11,536 bases of DNA, taken from the NCBI GenBank assembly GCA_036741235.1, contig DAINSQ010000148.1, positions 1 through 11,536 of the forward strand, given 5' to 3'. This DNA comes from JABWBR01 sp036741235 (GTDB taxonomy: Bacteria; Bacteroidota; Bacteroidia; Chitinophagales; Saprospiraceae). Every line of letters starts with the position of its first letter. Position 1 is the stretch's first letter. Both the position numbers and the translations under genes were made by a program. The notes under the pieces were generated by a model. It did not search any database. It worked only from the letters and a program-made list of their open reading frames with translations, and was not told where the DNA came from. Positions 6,908-11,536 of the stretch are shown here, piece by piece.

Positions 6908-6951
6908 AAAAAAAATAGCAAGGCGCCTCCCAAACTGAATTGTGAGGCGCC
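6908..6951 (-). terminator. Intrinsic terminator of the susC-susD operon
   Basis: On the minus strand GGCGCCTC (6951-6944) pairs perfectly with GAGGCGCC (6929-6922) across a 14-nt loop. After a 6-nt spacer comes an uninterrupted run of eight T (6915-6908). It begins 21 nt after the susD stop and lies before tex, so it should end susCD transcription. The spacer between stem and U-run is slightly longer than ideal, so some read-through into tex is possible. Confidence 0.8.
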
Positions 6952-6972
6952 CTGCAAATATAAAAAGGATAG

Positions 6973-8277
6973 TTATTGTCCTTCCGTCAGCGGGATAGGA
7001 AATTGTGTGTGAATAATATCGCCCGGGCGGTCGATAGGCAGGAATGTTGCATTCAGGCGGCCGAAGCGGCGCAGGTCGAACATATACTGTCCTTCGCTCC
7101 AGAACGAATAGCGGCGCTGGAACAAAACATCGTCGAGCAATGCATCAGCAGTAGGCGTACCCTGGAAGGGGTTGAGGCCGTGTTCTATACGGATGCGATT
7201 GATAGCCGTCAGTGCGTCGTTAACCTTGTCGGTACGAGCGCTGGCTTCGGCGTAGATCAAGATCAACTCCTCGTTGCGGATGATATCGATGGGCGACACA
7301 TTGGTAGCGTAGAGGCGCGTTTCGTGGGTGCCGTTGAGGCCGTCCTGGCTGGTCGGATTCACGCGCAGGCCGAATTTAGCCAGGCGGTCATCGCCGGCTT
7401 CGGCATCAGCCAGGTAGTAATTGTGCACGATAATCTGGTCGCCGCTTTGGCCCGGCGCCTTGTATACCGGGTTGAGGATATCGCCGGAGGCGGTGCTGAA
7501 CACGTGCTTGGGTCCCGTTTTCAGGTCGCCGTTGATATCAAAAAACGAGTTATTGAGGTGCGTCAATGCGGCGGCATTATCGCCGGCATAAAGCGCCACT
7601 TTTGCGGCCAATGCGCGGTTGAATTCGCCGAAAGTAGTGGGCGTATCAAAGCCGGCAAAACCTGTTGACAAAGTAAAGGCAAAGCCGGCGCCGTTGAGTT
7701 GGGAGTACCCTTCATCAAGTAAATTGCGAATAGCGGTAAAAGCCTCCGCTTTAGTGACAAACGGACCGAGGTTTTTCGGATCGGCCACGTCAACGCGAAT
7801 ACCGTTGTCGTTGAGCATATTGAGCACCTGAAATAACATCAACCCTTTGATCGTATTGGCAAAAGCCCGATAGCCGTCTTTTTCGGCCTCTGAAACCGAA
7901 GAAGTATTATCAAGCGCCTGCAACAACAAATTGCAGTTTTTCACCACGCGATAGCGCGTATTGTATGGACCGGTGAGGTAAAACGTATTGGCGTCGAGCG
8001 GAGTGCCTTCTTTGCCCAACAAATCTTCGGTATTGCGCGGGTCGGCGTCAAAGAGGTACATTTCACGGGCAATAGAGCCCACGGCGGTTACATAGCCGTC
8101 CCAGCCTTCACGCATAGCGGCCTCAGTGCCGGAAACCAGCAGGTTGAGCTCGGCGCGCGAAGCGTTGTTAAGTACGCTGTTGATACTGGGCCCGTTGGGA
8201 TCTGCCTGATCGTCAATGGTACAGGCATTAATGGCCAGCAGCAGCAAAACGAGGATAGATAGATTGATATATTTCAT
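6973..8277 (-). CDS. SusD/RagB-family outer-membrane nutrient-binding lipoprotein
   Basis: A 434-aa surface lipoprotein expected to sit as a lid on the SusC channel encoded just upstream. The signal is MKYINLSILVLLLLAINAC, with lipid-modified C19; the acidic residues just after the Cys (TIDDQAD) resemble surface-export signals of this phylum. The middle has helical TPR-like content (for example NRALAAKVALYAGDNAAAL). The C-terminal signature RRYSFWSEGQYMFDLRRFG (388-406) and the final FPIPLTEGQ match SusD proteins. It is shorter than many SusD proteins (about 500 aa) and stops just after the PIP motif, where relatives often continue another 10-15 residues. There is no trace of a frameshift after the stop. 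It starts 20 nt after the susC stop, so the two are co-transcribed. The ligand is unknown; no enzyme genes flank it. Confidence 0.92.
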   Translation of the reverse strand: MKYINLSILVLLLLAINACTIDDQADPNGPSINSVLNNASRAELNLLVSGTEAAMREGWDGYVTAVGSIAREMYLFDADPRNTEDLLGKEGTPLDANTFYLTGPYNTRYRVVKNCNLLLQALDNTSSVSEAEKDGYRAFANTIKGLMLFQVLNMLNDNGIRVDVADPKNLGPFVTKAEAFTAIRNLLDEGYSQLNGAGFAFTLSTGFAGFDTPTTFGEFNRALAAKVALYAGDNAAALTHLNNSFFDINGDLKTGPKHVFSTASGDILNPVYKAPGQSGDQIIVHNYYLADAEAGDDRLAKFGLRVNPTSQDGLNGTHETRLYATNVSPIDIIRNEELILIYAEASARTDKVNDALTAINRIRIEHGLNPFQGTPTADALLDDVLFQRRYSFWSEGQYMFDLRRFGRLNATFLPIDRPGDIIHTQFPIPLTEGQ

Positions 8278-8297
8278 AACGAATGAGCAGTTTTGTT

Positions 8298-11204
8298 TTA
8301 GAAATTCAGGCTAAGGTGGAAATAAGCCTGTTTAGCACTTGGGAACGGCGCAACTTCGATAGAGTTTGACAAACCGCTGCCCCCTTTGGTAGATACTTCT
8401 GGATCGTAGCTGCTGTAATCGGTGAGCGTGAGCAGGTTGCGGCCCGAAACGCCCAGGCGGATGCTTTCAAGGAATTTGTCGCCCATCGGAATGGTATAAT
8501 ACAAGCCTATTTCGCGCAAGCGGAAATAAGAAGCATCTTCGATGAAGCCGCCCAGGTTGTCAAATTCGCGGGGCGTCGTCAAGCCCAGGTCGGTCAGCAA
8601 GCGGGTCAGGTTGAGCACTTCGCCGCCCTGTTTCCAGTGCACCAGGAAGTTGAAGTCGAGGTTTTTCATGAGATTGATCTGGTTGAACCAGCCCAACTGG
8701 AAGTCGGGTTCTACGTCGCCAAGCTGAGTCGGCGCGCCGCTGGCATCGCGGCCCCAAAGGCCGGTGATGGGCGAGCCTTCGTCAATATAGAACGTGCCGA
8801 GGCCGAGGCCGAACGCTACGCCGGGCGGTACAAAGCTGGGGATGTCGTTGGCATCGCCTTCGCCTTTGATACCCAGACGCGTGATTTCGGAGCGGTTGAA
8901 CCAGAAATTGACGCCGCTGGTCCAGTTGATTTTGGAAGTGCGAATGGGATTGAGTTGAAGCGATACTTCGAGGCCGTTGTTACGCAGGTCGAGGTCGTTG
9001 CGAATTTCATTGGTAAAGCCCGAAGACGTGGGCAAAGACCGCTGATAGAGCAAGTTCTCTACGTTGCGCTGATAGTAAGTAACCTCAAGTCCGAGTTTGT
9101 TTTGGAACAGCGAGAAGTCGGCGCCGAATTCCAATTCGGTAGAGGTTTCGGGTTCTACGCCAGGATTACCCTGCTGGGTATTGACGATAAAGCCCGACTG
9201 GCCGCCGATGTTGTTGGGCGTCATCGAGGTAAAGAGCGAGCCGAAAGCGGCGCTGTTGCCTGTTTGGCCGTAAGCTACCCGGAGTTTGAACTGGTTGACG
9301 GCGTCGATTGACCAGAAGTCGAAATTGGCAACATTAATAGCTGCCGAAGCGCGCGGGAAAGCGTAGTACTTGTTGGGATCGCCGTTGAGGCTCGACTTGT
9401 CGAGGCGGATACCGGCGGTCAGGATGACCTTGTCGTCGATATTGACTTCCTCCTGGGCGACGATACCGAATTCTTCCTCTGATTCGAGGCGCTGGGTAAT
9501 TTCGCGGGTACCGCCCTGCGTAAGGTTGGTTTGCAGCGGAATAAGCTGAGTAGTTTTATTAAATATCAGGTCGCGTTCAAAATTGAGGTAAGAAACGCCT
9601 GCCTGCGTGCTGAAACTGATATTGTTGCCGGTGTAAAAATCAAATACGCCGAATGCCTGGTAGTTGTAGTTGTAAACCTTGTTTTTACCTACGCCGATAA
9701 AGCCGTTGTCTTTGCCGCGTTGTGCCTGGTGCGTTTCAGGAACGTAAACGAAGGTTTCGTTGAGGATGAAATCCAGGCCGCCGTTCATCACAAAACGCAG
9801 CGATAAATTATCGCGGCGCAGCGCCGTCCAGTCGAGTTTAACGCCCTGGATCATGCGGTTGATGCGTTCCTCGTTTTTCGTTTTATCGCGCACAAAAATC
9901 GGGTTGCCCGCCGTATTAGGATTGTCGGGATACACGCCATTTTCGTCGGGGAAGAGGTCAACCCAGTCGCGGGTAAAGGCGAGGTTATAGCCATAGCTCA
10001 AGCCGCCTTCGTTTTCGTTGCCGGTAAAGCCGCGATTGGAATAGCTATTTACGTAATTGGTATTAGTAGTCAACCGCAAGTTCTCGGAAATCTCATGCGT
10101 CAGGTTGAGACGCATGGTGAGGCGGTCGTAGCCGGTATTTTTCACAATACCGTCTTCGTTGCGAAAAGCGCCGCTTACAAAAAACGTGGTTTTGTTATTG
10201 CCGCCGGCCACTTTCAGGCGGGTATCGGAGATAAGGCCTTTTTCGCCGTAGATTTCTTTTTCGTAGTCAAAAATTTTGCCGGCTGCCTGGGCGGCTTCGA
10301 ATTTCTGGCGTTCATCGGCAGAAAATTCGGCTTCCACCTGTTCGGCCGTGAATGAACGGCGGCCTACTAAATTAATAACCGAGTTAAAACCCAGGTCTTG
10401 TTCGAGAGTTACCTTGGTTTGGCCTGCCGCGCCTTTTTTGGTAGTGATGATCACAACGCCGGCATTGGCGCGCGTACCGTAGATGGCGGCGGCGGAAGCG
10501 CCTTTGAGCACCTCGATACTTTCGATATCGGCGGGGTTGAGGTCGGCGATACGGTTGGAGGCGCCTTCCTCGTTACCGGCATTGGCGCCGGAGGCAAAGC
10601 GCAGGCCGCTGGGAATTTCGGCGTTGCTCACATAAACGCCGTCGATGATAAACAGCGGCTGGTTGTTGCCGCTCAGCGAAGAAACGCCTCGCAGACGCAT
10701 AGCGATACCGCCGCCGGGGGCGCCGGTGGTCTGTACGATGTTAACGCCGGTGAGCTTGCCGTACAAAGCGCCGTCGACGGTCTGCTGGGTCGTTACCCCG
10801 GTCAGCTCTTTGGAAGAAACCGTTGAGACTGCGTTGGCCAGGTTAGAACGCTTGATGCTGGAGGCCAAGCCCGTCACCACCACCTCCTCGAGGTTGGTGA
10901 TGTCTTCTTTCATCACAACCGTAATGTTGTTGTTGGTTGTAGAAACCTCTACGAGTTCCTGCTGGAAGCCCGTGTAGGAAAATTCGATGGTAGCTGCCGT
11001 ACCCGGTACTTCAAGCCGGAAACCGCCGTCAAAATCGCTGACGGTACCGCGAGTCGTACCCTTCACCAGAATGGATACGCCGATCAGCGGCTCATCATTG
11101 GCATCCTTGACCGTGCCCGTTACCATAAATTGGGCCGAGGCGGCGAAGGAAATACAACACATAGCCATCATTAACAGACTGGCTTTGAGCGTAAAATACT
11201 TCAT
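8298..11204 (-). CDS. SusC/RagA-family TonB-linked outer-membrane transporter
   Basis: A 968-aa outer-membrane beta-barrel that imports an oligomeric nutrient using TonB energy together with the SusD partner. Order: signal peptide 1-24 (cleavage ASA/Q), a carboxypeptidase-D-like regulatory domain about 27-100 (VTGTVKDANDEPLIGVSI), a TonB-box-like segment EEVVVTG at 106-112, a plug domain about 118-260 with the SusC hallmark EVLKGASAAAIYGTRANAG (231-249) followed by VVIITTKKG, then a 22-strand-type barrel to the end. The last residues HLSLNF finish in Phe, as expected for Bam-dependent insertion. No N-terminal secretin/TonB (STN) domain is present, so it is not an obvious signal-transducing form, and no anti-sigma gene is adjacent in the window. 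The ATG at 11204 directly begins the signal peptide. Length and motifs are intact. The substrate cannot be inferred. Confidence 0.95.
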   Translation of the reverse strand: MKYFTLKASLLMMAMCCISFAASAQFMVTGTVKDANDEPLIGVSILVKGTTRGTVSDFDGGFRLEVPGTAATIEFSYTGFQQELVEVSTTNNNITVVMKEDITNLEEVVVTGLASSIKRSNLANAVSTVSSKELTGVTTQQTVDGALYGKLTGVNIVQTTGAPGGGIAMRLRGVSSLSGNNQPLFIIDGVYVSNAEIPSGLRFASGANAGNEEGASNRIADLNPADIESIEVLKGASAAAIYGTRANAGVVIITTKKGAAGQTKVTLEQDLGFNSVINLVGRRSFTAEQVEAEFSADERQKFEAAQAAGKIFDYEKEIYGEKGLISDTRLKVAGGNNKTTFFVSGAFRNEDGIVKNTGYDRLTMRLNLTHEISENLRLTTNTNYVNSYSNRGFTGNENEGGLSYGYNLAFTRDWVDLFPDENGVYPDNPNTAGNPIFVRDKTKNEERINRMIQGVKLDWTALRRDNLSLRFVMNGGLDFILNETFVYVPETHQAQRGKDNGFIGVGKNKVYNYNYQAFGVFDFYTGNNISFSTQAGVSYLNFERDLIFNKTTQLIPLQTNLTQGGTREITQRLESEEEFGIVAQEEVNIDDKVILTAGIRLDKSSLNGDPNKYYAFPRASAAINVANFDFWSIDAVNQFKLRVAYGQTGNSAAFGSLFTSMTPNNIGGQSGFIVNTQQGNPGVEPETSTELEFGADFSLFQNKLGLEVTYYQRNVENLLYQRSLPTSSGFTNEIRNDLDLRNNGLEVSLQLNPIRTSKINWTSGVNFWFNRSEITRLGIKGEGDANDIPSFVPPGVAFGLGLGTFYIDEGSPITGLWGRDASGAPTQLGDVEPDFQLGWFNQINLMKNLDFNFLVHWKQGGEVLNLTRLLTDLGLTTPREFDNLGGFIEDASYFRLREIGLYYTIPMGDKFLESIRLGVSGRNLLTLTDYSSYDPEVSTKGGSGLSNSIEVAPFPSAKQAYFHLSLNF

Positions 11205-11536
11205 GCTTTGTTAGGTTTTAGTAAAATAATTGGCTTTGCAAGTCGCCTGTTCAAACGCTTAACATTCGGCAATTCGGGGGGTATGCCTTATTGTTATTTT
11301 ATGTAAAAAAAGACTTATGAACCTGAATTTGAGTTATTTGCCATAACCAGGATATTACATCTGGCAGGTCACGCTAATTACTTAAATCTGTGTATATAAC
11401 GGATATGTTCAATGGAATGCGGCTTAATGAAGATACAATTATTGGGAAAAAATTGCACTTATGGAAATAGTATTGTGTTTTTTATTTGAATTAGAATTTC
11501 CCGTTTTTTTTCTCCTCCCCCCCTCTCCCCCTCTCC
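11205..11536. other. AT-rich non-coding region upstream of susC, ending in a pyrimidine run
   Basis: I find no supportable gene in these 332 bases. The longest plus-strand ATG frame I noticed is 21 codons (from 11404) and has no recognisable features. The susC promoter should lie here, but no exact TAnnTTTG occurs on the minus strand; the nearest resemblance (a TTTG at 11254-11251) has the wrong internal spacing. From 11504 to the window end every base is C or T (33 nt), a T-run followed by C-rich sequence. The region is clearly richer in A and T than the neighbouring coding DNA, apart from this tract. Confidence 0.7.

Noticed and set aside
6107..7012. 301-codon plus-strand open frame opposite tex and the end of susD
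   Set aside because: It is antisense to two clearly recognised genes and crosses their intergenic terminator. Its translation is low-complexity and Phe/Gly-rich without family resemblance, so it is a shadow frame.
8637..9311. 224-codon plus-strand open frame opposite susC
   Set aside because: It lies wholly antisense to the intact TonB-dependent transporter and its translation resembles no known protein; such long shadow frames are common in GC-rich coding DNA.
11251..11262. susC promoter around the minus-strand TTTG
   Set aside because: The TA and TTTG parts are separated by four bases instead of two and there is no supporting -33 element.
11404..11469. 21-codon plus-strand frame as a small protein gene
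   Set aside because: It is too short to judge, has no exact promoter element nearby and shows no hydrophobic, charged or toxin-like pattern.

Overview
The window looks like a chromosomal segment from a member of the Bacteroidota, possibly a Saprospiria/Lewinella-like lineage, although the genus cannot be fixed from this sequence alone. The evidence is a SusC/SusD pair, a secreted protease with a type IX secretion (T9SS) C-terminal sorting domain, two promoter-like sites matching the Bacteroidota -7 consensus TAnnTTTG, and no obvious Shine-Dalgarno sequences. Coding DNA is moderately GC-rich, and the intergenic DNA is clearly AT-rich and full of repeats.

Layout from left to right. A 10-bp tandem repeat (1-70) abuts the stop of a minus-strand secreted M43-type zinc metalloprotease (71-1612). 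A divergent intergenic region with one promoter-like site per direction leads to malate dehydrogenase mdh (1803-2738, +). A large imperfect inverted repeat of GTGCTGAT octamers follows (2744-2857). A probable two-gene plus-strand operon comes next: a PRXL2/SelL-like thioredoxin-fold redox protein (2913-3452), then 14 nt later a von Willebrand factor A (VWA) protein with a complete metal-binding (MIDAS) site (3467-4558). The VWA gene converges on tex. The gap between them holds eight heptamer repeats and a 140-bp element with terminal inverted repeats (4561-4757).

On the minus strand, tex (4766-6886, RNA-binding transcription accessory protein) lies downstream of a susC-susD operon (susC 8298-11204, susD 6973-8277), separated from it by a convincing intrinsic terminator. 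SusC and SusD would together form a TonB-dependent outer-membrane importer with a surface lipoprotein lid. No glycoside hydrolase, protease, sigma/anti-sigma pair or hybrid two-component sensor lies beside them in the window, so the substrate is unknown. The last 332 bp (11205-11536) carry no gene I can support and end in a 33-nt pure pyrimidine run.

The genes are mostly housekeeping or family-typical. The least explained content is non-coding: three different repeat blocks, each starting within about 10 nt of a stop codon, and the 140-bp inverted-repeat element between convergent genes. I see no phage, CRISPR, transposase, tRNA or rRNA, and no clear new multi-gene system.
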